Assembly: GCA_038380795.1 (NCBI GenBank) | Contig: CM076261.1 | Location: forward strand, 10,484,556 to 10,548,555 | Direction: 5' to 3' | Length of the DNA: 64,000 bases | Source: Pyrocephalus nanus | Lineage: Eukaryota; Chordata; Aves; Passeriformes; Tyrannidae | Part shown: positions 50,524-63,184 of the stretch, in pieces | Numbering within the stretch: the first letter of the stretch is position 1 | Layout: every line of letters starts with the position of its first letter | Position numbers and translations under genes: made by a program | The notes under the pieces: model-generated | The model's database searches: none | The model's input: only the letters and a program-made list of their open reading frames with translations | What the model was told of the DNA's origin: nothing

Positions 50524-53500
50524 GTAAGTGGGCATAAGATATTCTGTCACCAGACAAAGTGACATTAATATTGTGCCCTGCCATGAGTTATCATGGCCAC
50601 AAGCCATTAGTTCCAATTAAAATAATGATTTTCTCTTTCAGGACGTAATGCCAGACTTTGTATCAGGTCAGTGATTAATGCGTATTCCTTTTGTGCCTTT
50701 AATGGTGAAATATAAACAGGGTAGACTAATCATCCATCTTCTTTCGAGGTGACATTTTTAAGTAGGACAAGCACACACTGGATGCAAACATTCACCTAGG
50801 TAGACTGACTGTTTAGTGAACACAATCATTTGTCTCAAATTCAACCTGGGGCTTAGTGCCAGAAGATCCAAGAGGTGCCAGTTTCTGGTGTTGATTATTT
50901 ACAAAATATTGTATTTTTTAAAATCACTGGATACCTGTCCCCATGATTTTCTAAGCAGAAATATATTTTTTATTATTATTATTTTTAATTTTAGTTTTAT
51001 TTCACTGGAGACATTTTCAGTCGATTTCACAGCAAATTATTCCAAACAATATAGAAGGACTGAAACACAGTGTCATGCTATCACAGTTTTAACTAGCTAT
51101 TGCATGTTGACTGTGCCATAGTATTGACTGTCTATACTTATTTTCATTCAAGGCATACATAAGAAAATCAGATTTACACAACTCTAACTAAACAGGGTTA
51201 AACTAACTGCCTAATGTTTACTGTGGACTGCAAGCACAGATACAATTATTAAATATTAGTATTAGCTCGAAAGTGACAGAAGCAGTATGTTCATAAAAAT
51301 CATAACAACCCACAGAGATGATTCATCATACTTAGAAGTCACGTAGCTCACAATGTAGGTTTCAAATAATCTTTTGTACCTACAATTCTGAAAATCATTC
51401 AAAATAATTTTTAAGGGCTATACTTTTAAAGATATGTTATTGAAGAATTTCAGCCTTATGTGTGGAATTTTCTTGCTGTTTATGCCTACAGTTAGCTGCC
51501 AAAGACCACAGTGTATAGTGGCTCAGGAAGCTGTTCTAACATTTGCATAATAGTATTATTTGCTTTGCTTTGTACATATACATATTGCCTATTCATGCCC
51601 TGAAAGTCTTCTTAAGTGTAAGGAAAGTGCACAGCAAATAAAAAAGTTGAAGCTGTTGGTTTTAGAGACAGTAATAAAGCTACTGTCTTAGGTAGTTCCT
51701 TGTTCGAACTGATCAGCTATCAAAGTCCCTTGGGAAAAATGTGCTTTTGGAAGCTGCCATTTCTCAAATGAGGTTTGTCCACTCACTCAGATACATTAGA
51801 GGAGAGGGATTGGGCATGTTTTTGAGGTGGATTTTACCAGCTTAAAACTTGCCTTCCCACTTAAAAAGTTGGTCACCTAAACTGCAAAACCAACATCCTA
51901 GCAGCCTTGTTCTGTCTACAGGAGCAGACATTTCACCCACAATTCTATTCCACAGTATCTAAGGATTTTAATTTCATAGGAAAAGTGGTAGGTACTGGAT
52001 CAGTTATGCCAGACATCAATATCTTTCACTGCTAGAGCAGTTCAACATTTGTTTTCATTTGGAAAAGACTGTTGTTTGTTTGGAAGAGATAAAAGCATTA
52101 TTAAAATTGAGCTAGCAGGGTGAGTTTCTTAGGTAAGGGATTCCTCCTTCCATAAGAAACCAAGAAATTAATCCAACACATAGGTATTTGCTCCATCTAC
52201 TTGTTCTCTTGGCAGATTAAAAGAGAAGAGAAAGGAGGCAGAGCATTATTGAAGTCCTCAAGACAGACTACTGGAGAGAGAAATGTTACTGGAAAACTAC
52301 ACTGTAGCTCCCAGAGACTCTTACCACCTCTCCTGCTTAAGTCACTATTGCCTGTTATGAAAGAAACCAGAAAGAGCTGATCAATATACAGTATGCAGCT
52401 GAGTTCCTGATTTTTTCTTATCATGAGGAAAGTTCCCATCTGCTGAGACCAGTTGGAGTTTTAAAACTGCTGAGTTAATGCCCCTGCAATCTTCAAAGAA
52501 AGGGAGGGGAAGAAGGGAAACTAAATACCAATTATTCTGCATTACTTGATCTGTGCCCACACAACCAATAAAAACAAAGCCTTCTTTTCATGTTTACATC
52601 ACTACTCTCAGTACCCATCATGTCTTCATGGATATTTGGGCAAGCTTAAATATTTGAGAGCAAAGTTGTCACGCCAGGAGTACTAAGAATATCTGAAACT
52701 CATGCAGCAGCTGTGTAGTCTGGAAACAAGATTTCTACATATACTTACTGCTAGTGTTTCTTTGTAAACCTACATTCCCCAAAAGGGAATTTTTTTTTTT
52801 TCCACTTAGAAGTGTTCCACTACCAAGAAAGGCAGCAATTTTATCTACCAGACCCCCAGCTACATTGATTTTGTCAGTTGAAAGTATTGTTGACTCTTAG
52901 AATTAACTATAAATCTCAATAGGGAAGAGCCTCTGTCTTTTTAGGCCTGCTGCCATGTGATTCTTCCCCTCCCACTTCAAAATGACAGAGAAAAATTGGG
53001 TTCTCTATGAGCCTACAGTGAGAGACAAATGCAGTTTTTTTTCTCAGTGTTTTCTAGCTCAGAGTATTTTCTTCAGTCTACTCTTCCAGGATTATTTCAT
53101 GTTCTGTGTTTGTTTTCATTCCTCCAACAGATTTCTCTTTTCCTGAGACAGGTTATTTCACAGCCTAAGTCACTTTGGCACTTGAAATCTCCACTAGACT
53201 GCATCTCTAATACCTGAGAAGCAGTCTGCTTTTCTTTCCACTTTCTTCTCCTATGATGATTTGTACATCCCTTTTACACCTCAGAAACTGGTTTGAAACC
53301 AGTCAAAATACGTATAGCACTTAGTTCCAATTGATCTGCTCCTATGCAAGGTGATGCTTCAGAAGAAACTGCTACCTCTTCTCTGCAAAACTGAGTGGTA
53401 TTCCTTTCAGGTGCAATGACAAATACAAAAGTAATCACTCAGGCAAATTCTCTCTTCAAAATCCACTAGGTGCTATGAAGCAAACCTCCTCATGATATTG

Positions 53501-55134
53501 CATACAGAATTCTTAATAGAAGTGTGTGTTATTCAGGTATTCAAATTTGGCATGATACCATCACAGAGACTTGAAATTCTCTCCTCACTTATTATTAGTA
53601 TCATAATTGTGTGGGGTTGGCAGGGGAATAGGGGACAGAACAGCATCTCTGTTCAGCTCCAGGTTAGCATAGCTTAGAGAGGATTTGTAAACAGGCAGGA
53701 TCAAGCACAGCAAGGACTGTGGCCACCGCAGCCTGCAGGGCTGGGACAGTGGCTGCAGTGTCGCCTGAGCTCAGGAGATTTCTTCCCCTCTTTTTACTTC
53801 CCCTCCCTCACAGATCAACTTCACAGAGGGCCTGGGCAAGTAAGCCATTGATGCCATAGCTGTCTGCTTAATAAGGAGGCCATTTTCACAAGTTACCCAT
53901 CTTTCCAGAACAGGCTACATCTAGAAGGACCATATCCACTCCTGATGTGATCACACAGTTGGCTTTAGTGATATTAAATTGTTTTCTTATTTTTAAGTTG
54001 CTTTCTTGTCTTTAAGTGGCCTTTTCTGTTGCAAAACTGGCTGTAGGACTCTGTAATAGAAGTTATTTTTATACTGAAAAGCAGTGAGAGACACATTAAA
54101 ACCTTTACATTTATTCTTTATACGTGTCACAGTTTTTAAAAGAAATGAGAAGATAAACTAATTAAAAGGAAAAAACCCCAAACAACAAACCCAGCATTTG
54201 AGTGCTCTACAGAGTTTTCCAGTGTTGTTAAAATGATTGTCAAAGCCACCAGTATCAACACAATTTGCTACCGTGCATATGCCTATGCTGCATGGAATCC
54301 ATCATAAACATATTGTATGTAATGCATGAAGACCTTCATAGTCTGCTTGAACGAGTTCCTGCATGGTAATGAAGACTGCTTCTATTTAAAGCATGGCAAC
54401 TGGTCATCTTTTATGGTCACATTAAAAAAAAATACTAGAAAAATAAATACTGTAAAGTAGTAGTAATGAGTGTGAGTTGGGAACATTTGTTTTGAAAGAT
54501 TACCTCCTTATTTTTAAGAAAAGTTATCATAAATTAAATTTTTTATTATGTGAGACTTGCATGCTTAAAAATTCATGATAATCACTAAAATAAATGATAA
54601 TGACATTGAAGATTTTTCTGAATATCAAAGCTATATGTTGATAGTAAACTACTCATACTGAATTACAGTATGTAGTAGTTATAGCATTGTTCTCTCTATA
54701 AAGCTGTTGCAGATGTAACAGAAGAAATCAGAATCTTGAATGCTACAGATAGATGAAAACACTACATTTGTGGCAGCTTTCTTGATAGGCTCAAAACAGT
54801 CTTCTAAGATCGGGTTGGAATCACTGTCTTTAATCTGCAGTAGAAGGAAGAAAGTTATAGGTCAGTTTTGTGCTGGGTCTCTGCAGATATATGGATCACG
54901 GTCAGCTTCAAAGTGATGATACCTAAAGGTTGTTTGGGGTCCTCTTAATCCACCCACCTTCCCTGTGGTTCCAGTCTGCTCTACTTTTCAGTCTTAGGCA
55001 AACATTTAATCTATTGCTGACATTCAAAATTGTGCCAGGTAGGTCAGTTGGCACAAAATCTAAGGCCTAAAAGGTTTCATGCTCTCCCCACTGTGGGATG
55101 TTCCTTGTGTTGGAACTTGTGCTTCCTTTAACAG

Positions 55135-55220
55135 TGCAGATGTTTCAGGTTCCTGCCACAAAAAGGCCAAGATCAAGCGAGGGACAGCTAGTATCAGTTT
55201 CCAAGTGAACTTTCTCTCAG
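55135..55220 (+). other. Possible 86-nt exon (unproven)
   Basis: Acceptor-like TTGTGCTTCCTTTAACAG ends at 55134, and CAG followed by GTATAAGG is a fair donor. The frame is open (one base, 28 codons, one base) and includes ADVSGSCHKKAKIKRGTASI. Its phases fit the segments at 50445-50523 and 58229-58321, skipping 57770-57883. Confidence 0.14.
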
Positions 55221-56262
55221 GTATAAGGCTGTTCTTTGTGATATTGCTACACAGACAACCATTCAGCAAGTCCCCAGACACAGAATCTGGTAATGGCACA
55301 TTTAAATCTTATTACCTGTTTATGTAAAATACTTTTCATATGGAAGCAAAAGGACAGTCTAATCCTCTAATAAAATCACAGCTTCAAACCAACATGTATC
55401 TTTTTTTTTTATTATCTGTTGCTTCAACAGTGTCCCTATTACAATCATTAGTCTTTTCAGGGCCAAACTTTATTTACAGTGCGAAGGCTCATGGAGTGGT
55501 CCATCTGGCTCCTGGCTGTGAAGAGAACCTTTCATGCCAAAATGCACCTCTGAGAGAAAGCACACAGGATGTGTAATGGGGCTTAAGCTAGAAATGTCAA
55601 AACATTTTGCATATCCTCATATTTGCAGCATCAATCACAAAAAATCTGGATCTCTCTCGGTTTTAAATATTTAAAAATTGCATCATGTAACTATTCTTGA
55701 GTTCTGTCTTATTGTTTGCTAGCAAGCAAGAAGTGTCACAGCATCAAGCCATCTCAGGCATCTGCATTCAACCCTATTGATTTCTGAGCATTTTTTGGGG
55801 TGGAAGGTCTCTTTTCACCGGACATACTGATATAATAGAATCTATAAGTAACTGGAGAGATGTTATTCTCGTGGTCTACCAGGCCAAACATCAGTATTGA
55901 AATCTCTCATGCATCTACAGCCCTGAAAGCCACAAAGCAGCTCTATTGCACATGGGGATATAACTCTTGGCTGGTTTACTGGTGGGAATTTGGGCTTAGA
56001 GGTTTGTTCATCACCTGTAGGTGTTCTCCATCCTGACTTGTGCCATGACATGAAGAAGAATGAGCAAAGAAAGGTGTGTCTATGGGCAATGGAACATCCA
56101 GACCTTGCCTGTTAAATTAATCTTGAAATTAATATTAAAAGCAAAAGCTTATGCTATGTACCTGACCCTAAGCAATATTAGCTGAGAGGCAAAGAAAATT
56201 AATAGTTTAAATGAACAAAAAGTCTCAGAGCTCTCAGCATTTACAGAAAGTAAAGAGGTGGA

Positions 56263-56286
56263 GGGGGGGTGGGGGGGTGGGGTGGG
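56263..56286 (+). other. Canonical G-quadruplex motif
   Basis: The plus strand reads G7-T-G7-T-G4-T-G3, four G runs with single-base loops. One-base loops are known to favour very stable parallel quadruplexes. The motif stands alone in AT-rich DNA, with no CpG island or recognised promoter around it. A shorter GGTGGA precedes it. Confidence 0.85.
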
Positions 56287-57769
56287 AAGAGGGAAACCCA
56301 GAAAACACCTGAAGGGTAAGAATTTCTATATCATACCTAATAAAAGCTCAGCTCAGCCTGATGTTAATGATCTGTGTGTGAGAGGCCAAAAGGTTGCCAC
56401 ATCTGAACTGTGCTCCTTCTTACAGAAGTGACAAGCAAGAAATGTTCCATTACTGCTCCAGCCACATCCATAATGACTCCTTTGCCTTTTTCCCTGCTGT
56501 AGGTAAAGGCTTACCCATGCAATTTCCTTCTTTTGTCTTCACAGAGTTGAGGATAAATTATTTCAACCTCTTTGCAGGGGGCATTTGAAACTAAAGTTAT
56601 TTTTAGGGAGAAATAAATTCTTTCATGTAAGATGCGGGAGCTGTTGCTCCTCAGGCAGCTGAGAGAAAATGAAAGGCACTTCAAGTCTTTTTAAAAGCTG
56701 GGTTCTGATGTTTAGCTTGAGATCAAAGAGGGAATGGGAAAAGGAGGGGAAGCCGAGTTTCTAGTAAGCTATCGGTATATACAGCTTTGTAAATGCGTCC
56801 TTTGAAGGACTTGCCATTACATTTCTGATCTTTGAACTCTTTTTCTTATTTTATAATGGTGAACTGAATTTCTTTCCAGTTATGTTATTGTGAAACTAAT
56901 GACTATGCCTTAGATGCCTTGAGAAGATTATACTGACCTGAAAAAAAAAAAAGAATACAGTATATGGAACTTGGTTATTACAGTCACACTTTTGTTTGCG
57001 GGAAAAATGCTAAAGTAGTTTTAAAAGATTAACATCTGAAAGTACACTTTACCAGGTTTTTGAAAACACAGTGCAGGATTTTGATGTCATACTATAATAC
57101 TTCAGGCTCAGTGCTCTTACTTTAATGTATTTATTTTGTTTGCAGTAACCCTATTTATTTTCTTTTCAAGCCGCTTTATTTTTTGAGAGAGGTACATTTC
57201 AAATTTAAAATCTCTTTTGTTGCTGCTTTTACAAATACTTGCAAAGCCACTGTTGACTTGCGTGAAGAATAATAATCAAGATAAATGAGCTACTAATAGC
57301 ATTTGCAACTAATGCAGATGCCAGCCAAGTGTCCCTAGCTGAGCAGAATGACAAAACTTTCTTGTTGTTCTTGAGATAATGCTAGGTATACCACTCTACT
57401 TTCTGACACTTTGAGGAAAAGCATGGCTAATGGTGTGTAGCTGAGGGGCAGTACTGTCAATTTATCAGCCTGTGTAGCCAGAGAGATTGGTTGTGGAGTT
57501 CAAAAGCAAGCTGTATTGATCTCAGCTACAGTACACTCTTATTGTTTCCTACACTTACCCAACCTGATGTTATTCACTGGGACTAGGAATCAATTAGGGC
57601 TTATGGCTTCTGCTATGGAAAAATAAAAAATATCTTTTCCAACACTTTGCGGGTTACAAACATTTTATGTTCTGATAGGAAATGTAACCAACCAAAATAG
57701 GAAGCAATTTCTTTTAATATTTTCATATGATAATAAAAGTCTCCGTTAATACAAGTTTTTCCTTTGTAG

Positions 57770-57883
57770 ATCTTTAAGACCTTTACTGAGATGGGAAAGG
57801 AATGTAATTCCCATTATTTGCAGCTTGTGAAATTGATGCAACAGATGGAAGAGCTGCCTTGCTCCAGGGGAGAGATGGTTGAA
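57770..57883 (+). other. Possible 114-nt coding exon (best candidate, unproven)
   Basis: A good acceptor (AGTTTTTCCTTTGTAG, ending 57769) is followed by exactly 38 open codons and then GAA with GTAAGA as donor (57884-57889). The in-frame triplet just before the segment is the TAG of the acceptor itself, so the open frame begins at the splice site. The peptide, starting IFKTFTEMGKECNSHYLQLV and continuing with a QQMEELP stretch, looks like an amphipathic helix with balanced charged and hydrophobic residues. I do not recognise the protein. The antisense strand is also open here, which weakens the case. Confidence 0.25.
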
Positions 57884-58228
57884 GTAAGAACAGTGGAAGC
57901 ATACTTGCAAGAGTGGTTTGAGTGCAGTAGTGTCTAACATTGTGATGATTTCTGAGCTTCACAAATTCATGAGCTTCTTGTTATATTAGTACATGGTTTT
58001 GTCAATAGAGAATGATAGCTTTTAATACAAAAACCCCAGTACATTTGCAAGCACGTGATAGAACCCATGGAGAGGTTCTGATTTGGATCAAATGAGTGAT
58101 AGAACAGTCATGATAACATGAGTTTTTTACTCGAGAGTTGTTAGTTTCTTTCTGGGATAAAGACTGAGTGCTTATTCACTTACAACTTTTCCTGTTTCTT
58201 TGTTGTGTGCCCATATCACACATCACAG

Positions 58229-58321
58229 GAATAGCATTACAGCAAACTGTTCAACCCACTGACAAATCAAGTTCTCCAAGTAGGTTCTGTTGTCACTGTT
58301 GCTCAAGAAGCCTCAATGAAG
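58229..58321 (+). other. Possible 93-nt exon, Cys-rich (unproven)
   Basis: The segment follows a moderate acceptor (GCCCATATCACACATCACAG) and ends before GTAAGT (58322-58327). One frame is open (two bases, 30 codons, one base) and contains SRFCCHCCSRSLNE, an unusual run of five cysteines. The frame stays open upstream with a hydrophobic LFLFLCC stretch that resembles a signal peptide, but it has no ATG there. No known family is recognised. Confidence 0.15.
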
Positions 58322-59863
58322 GTAAGTGCAAAGCTGCAACAGAAAGCAGGAAAGAACGGCCCTAAGCTCAGCCACTGATTGTAGCAAAAGAAAACTGCTC
58401 AGTAAAAGCAGAGAACATTGTGTAAGTGTCTGGGGAATTAAGGCCTACCGCCCAGCTAATGCAGATTTCTGTGGGATCTCCTGGTGTGTCCTTGGCATGC
58501 GTTAAGTGGGAAAGGAAGCGAAGGAAGCTCCAAGGATCTTTGGAAAAGCACACACCCAGCTCTCTCCACGCTCAAAACTCCCTTGTTTGTAAGGGTTATT
58601 CTTTCCTAGGGAAGGCATCTGGCTTGTGAAACCTTGTGGGAACACCCCTGGAATTTCTGTTTACACTGAGGATGTGATGGGAACACCTCAGCTTCATATG
58701 GTTACCTTCTTTAAAGGTTTCATAGCACAGTCCACTGTAGCTATGGCAACAGTAATCACCTTAACACAAAATAAAGCAGGATGTTCAAAGCCATAGCCAC
58801 TGGAAATTGAGCCCATTATCACAGAGGTACCTGTGGCCATTGCAGATGCATATTGGAAGAGGATAGAAGTCAGTACTGATACAGGTAGATGAACTGTAGG
58901 AACAGGACAATTGCACCTTCATCTCATCCATTCTGACAAAGCTCCCGCCTATTGCACTAGTCTGGGACCTGGCATACCTAGCAGGCTGGCATATAGCTGC
59001 CAAAGAAAACAAAGCCTAAAATCTACTAATTTCCCTACTATCTCATTTCTACTTCACAGTATGTCCCAGTGCTCCAGAACAGTCAGATGAGACCATCACC
59101 CTGGCAGATCTGATGTGAGGCTCTTCTAACTAAAAGGCTGGAGAGTTAATGGTCTCAATTCCTATCCGCTCTGAATAACGAAAGCAGCTATTCCCTAGAA
59201 TTGCTTATTTCCTCCCCTTCTTTCCCTGTGATACTCCCATGTTGTCAGGGAGATGCCCTGCATCAGGCAGAGACCATGCAAACCCATGAATCCAAGAGGA
59301 GGCAGAATAACTTTCTGCTCTGAGTCCTCACTGCATAGGCACTTCAGGCAATGGCGATGACAGGCTTTGCCACCTGCTTGAGGTTGTTTTTTTTCCCACC
59401 TGGTCTTTATCTTTTAGCTTTCTCAGTAGGTGGGCTGAGGTGAATTATCTCCAGGTGAATACACTGAATGCTCTCCATCATGGCTGGATCTTTTCCTAAC
59501 CCTTTGTCCCAAATCCACTCAGATTAAGTATAGTTCACAAACTTATCTCTGTCATAAAAGAAAAACTGACTGTAAGCTTTCATGACATTGGTCTCTGTCT
59601 TCTTCATCCTACTATCTGCTCTGCACTGAGATTATTTTGTTTATAGCATTCAAAAACAAGCACCAGTGGGTATAAAGTAGCTTGTAGACAGACAGAATAC
59701 ACCATTTGCCAGTTTTTTAATTTCAATAAGTTAATGTATATTTTTCCACCTGGCCTCATGACAAAGATTGCATACAGTAGATGTGAGAAACATTTTAAGG
59801 CAAACTACCCTCAAAAATGCTTCTGGTAAATGATAGGGTCTCTTTCCAAACATGAGCTTGTCC

Positions 59864-59982
59864 AATTGCAGATAGGCAGCATCACTAAGTAATTTGGTAC
59901 CTTAGGTAATCATAGAAAAGAAAAATGTTTCTATGATTACCTAAGGTACCAAATTACTTAGTGATGCTACCTATCTGCAATT
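59864..59982. repeat. Near-perfect 55-bp inverted repeat (foldback) with 9-nt loop
   Basis: The left arm 59864-59918 and right arm 59928-59982 are reverse complements at 54 of 55 positions, the single mismatch being C59877 against A59969. The loop is 59919-59927. The match stops sharply at both outer ends, with no target duplication or transposon terminal motif visible. Such near-identity means the duplication is recent, or selected, or an assembly artefact. Confidence 0.97.
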
Positions 59983-61395
59983 CTCCCTTTCAATTAAAAA
60001 TCTCTCTTTGAATTAAAAATTCAATCATAAACAATAGATGAGATTATCCTATAAGTGGGAACATGCATTATTATTAGAACGGCAGTGTCCCAAAGAGCCA
60101 TTTCTGAGCATCAATTCTTCTCTGAGAATATAAAATATCCTTTTTCTTGATTTCATTGCCAAACAGTTTTTAATTGCAGCAATTTTGGTTTCTCTCCTGT
60201 TCTTCACCTTTTGGAGGTAGTCACTCAGTGTTCCAGAAATATGTTAACATGGTTAAGTCAAGTATTTTCACAACAACATCCCCTTAAAAGGGCAATTGGG
60301 AAGGGAAAAACTGATGAAAATAGCAACTGGGAATGACAATTGGGAATGGCTTTGCTCTGACGATTTCAGTCCAATGAGACGTTCTCCACAGAATGTTTGC
60401 TTCTTTGAGTAAAATATAGAAAAGCTGAGCTACAAACTACAGCTTAAAGGAGAGGTCAAAAAAGAGCTTCCATGAAATACCTAAAATGTTTTCTTCTTTC
60501 TACAATATATTTTCTATTACTTTGTAATTTCTCACTTATTGCCTTCACTAACAGAGAGCTACACCCTTGTGAAATTAACTCAAAAACTTTCCTTTGGCAT
60601 CTTCAGATGTTACTGTGGAGGTTGAAGGTTAATTTGGGCATTTTTCTTGGCTTGCTGCATTGCTCACCTTCCTCCAGTCCCTTTTCTGCCAAAGCTTATT
60701 AAGCTCCCAACTGGATTTACTCATATAATCATATCTTCTCTCAGGAAAATAGAATGGGTTTGAGGCTAGTACTCAATTTTGTTCAGAGGATAACGTGAAT
60801 TTTTTTAAATTTTTTAAAGACACACAACATCAAAGAGGAAAGAAAGCAATCTTTCAGCCTCTTATTTTTCATTTTCCAAGAAAACAGTGCAGTTCAGATG
60901 GTATTTAGGTTTTCCCCCCTCACACACTGAAGGTTTTAATTGCTGATTTCTCTGTGGTACCTGTAACATATCAAATTAGGCTTTGAAGGAAGGAGTCTAA
61001 TGTCATCTTTGCAACTCGTATACTGAACTGATCAAAAGCTTTTCAGTCTTTTCACTTAAACTGATTTAAGCTTATTTAAAAGATATGTGCAAAAACATTC
61101 GGAATTTAGCTATCAGGGCAGCTAATTGCACTGAATGGTCAAAAATATGTTGTAATGTCTGTTAGTAGTACAAATTTTACATGACTGCGTTTGTAGACAT
61201 TCAGTGGATAAAAAGCAGATATCCTGTGATAACGTCCTCCTTCTCTTATTTATTTTATCTGTATATTCTAGACCAATGACTCACTAGGCTTTCTTTTTGC
61301 ACTTTTTGCACATCCTTATCTGAAGAACTATTGGATATGAGCTCTGCTTTGTTACCATATTGCATCTTGAAAAATGGATATCTGACTCTTCTGGC

Positions 61396-61440
61396 AAAGA
61401 AAAAAAAAAAGAAAACAAAAAAACCCAAACCAAAATGAAA
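61396..61440. repeat. A-rich low-complexity tract
   Basis: A-rich sequence with scattered C and G. It shares the ACAAAAAAACCCAAAC-type wording with the tract at 42461, which is probably compositional coincidence. Confidence 0.75.
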
Positions 61441-62199
61441 GCAAGTCTCCCGGTTTTGTTGCACACAAAAAACCCCCCCAACACCAAGTTTTTCTTCCAT
61501 GTGACTATTTTGTGAGAGGTGGGGTTGTATTTTTCTTCTTCTATCTATATATTAAAATAAGAGAATAAGAAAGAAGAAAGTCTGTCTTGGAAAGGGCTGA
61601 GTGCTGTGATCACAGTGCAGAGCAGCATGACTGGAGGCCAGAACAGAGGATCAGAAGACTTTTGCTGCTGTGTGGTTGTCTTGGCAGCTAGTAGTTGGAG
61701 TCCTGGTTCTGCCCAGCTTCTACACAGGGAAGGTAGCTGCCAGTGTAGGAGGCAAGATCCCATAAAGCAGAGGGAAGATGAGGAGCAGGTGACTAAGACT
61801 GGATCTAAATTTAGTCTAAATTTTTGCTTTGATCCATGTTTTCACTCAGTATGCTTCACTCTCTGCAGCACAAAGCAGAGCTGAATCCAAGACTGTGGCA
61901 ACCACAGTAGCAGCCTGTGTGCTGAACTACCCTTCCTACAGATACAGAAAGCACACGCTTGTCTTCCTCTCCCCTCTAGCTTTCAACTTACAATAAGTGT
62001 GAGAATGCAGTTCTTTCTTTTCATCTAAGGTTAGGGTGACTGTTGGTGAGGCTGCAAAGATGGAGAACGCCATTAAAACTTTTTTTAATTCTTAGAGTGC
62101 ACAGAAAATTTTTGCTCTGCCTCTACCATATTAAAACTGTGAGGCCAGATTCTTAGCAGTGGCAAAGTGATGTAACTCTGGGAAAATCAATTTAATTAT

Positions 62200-62231
62200 G
62201 AGGATTTAAACAACAGAGAATTTAAATCCTC
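62200..62231. repeat. Small perfect hairpin, 11-bp stem
   Basis: GAGGATTTAAA (62200-62210) pairs perfectly with 62221-62231 across a 10-nt loop. No T run follows it that would make it a terminator-like structure, and I assign no function. Confidence 0.75.
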
Positions 62232-63184
62232 TATTGCTTGCATCTTACTCACCCATATCCCTTTTTTCGGATGTGATTATGTATGTATTTGCTAAGAATC
62301 ACAGCTTACAGAAAATGTGAAGTGGTAGAAAGCGCTGCCATATAGAAAAATAGAAGAAGAAAAAGAAGAAGAGGAAAGAACTGCTCCAGCAACAATTTCT
62401 CAGTGTTACAGTTTGCCAGCTTAATGACACATAATTTTAGCTTCTTTAAAAACAAATCATGGTAATGGAGCTTCAGTTTGTGTTTCCTTACTTTTTTCTT
62501 TAATAGAATGTTTAAATATTTATTGCAGATAAGGGTACTTATATTTATATATCACATTCTGCAGCAGCCCTTCACTAACAAATAGTTTCTTACATGATAT
62601 TCGTTGCTGTAGAGTTGCTACTGCCACCATTCACTAACTGAGAGGCATCATAAACATTAGACTTTAACATCATTACATTTTCTGCCTCTTGGATGGGATT
62701 TGTGTTCTGTTTCCAGATTCTATTATTGGATGAGTCTCTCTGGCTTGAAGGAAAAAAAAAAAAGAAAAAATAAACCAAAATGAAAACAAAAAGAGAGAAG
62801 GAAAAAAGTATAACCAATGTTTTTAGTAAACCTTTCTTTTAGCTTTACAGAAGGTCTATTTTTTCCCTTTCTTTTGTAGGCTCCATGTTTTTTTAATGAT
62901 TGCTCTGCTGCTTGTAAAAAGTTGAGAGGATAACAGAAGGAAAGAGAAAGCACTCAGAATAATTCAATTTTCTCCTTTGTGGAGAGAAAAATCTGTCTCT
63001 GGGCTACATCTAAAAACGATAAAAAATGATGTTTTTCCTTTGTAACTTCTAATACATTTTATTTAAAGAAAAAGTCCTTTTCAATCTTTACTTTTTTGGA
63101 AAACGAAGTCATATGCTTTACAAAATCAGAAGCAGGTGATGCACATACTTGAATTTGACAGGAGACAAGAGAATTTTACAATGG

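Larger units (their letters stand above)
44011..63184. other. Nineteen-kilobase stretch without a confident gene
   Basis: No CR1 or LTR is recognised. Poly(T) tracts occur at 47710-47723, 49442-49456 and 52790-52801, and an A12 tract near 56941. A patch at about 53690-53870 is distinctly less AT-rich and has no recognised content. Several exon-like segments, a quadruplex motif and a large foldback in this stretch are listed separately. Confidence 0.5.

Noticed and set aside
58168..58365. Secreted cysteine-rich small protein with signal peptide
   Set aside because: The frame starts with GTG, not ATG, and the signal-peptide-like part is the pyrimidine tract of a possible acceptor. Only an internal exon reading is kept, at low confidence.
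61255..61500. Two overlapping minus-strand frames of 67-81 codons
   Set aside because: They run through an A-rich tract giving poly-phenylalanine. There are no exon signals and no family resemblance.
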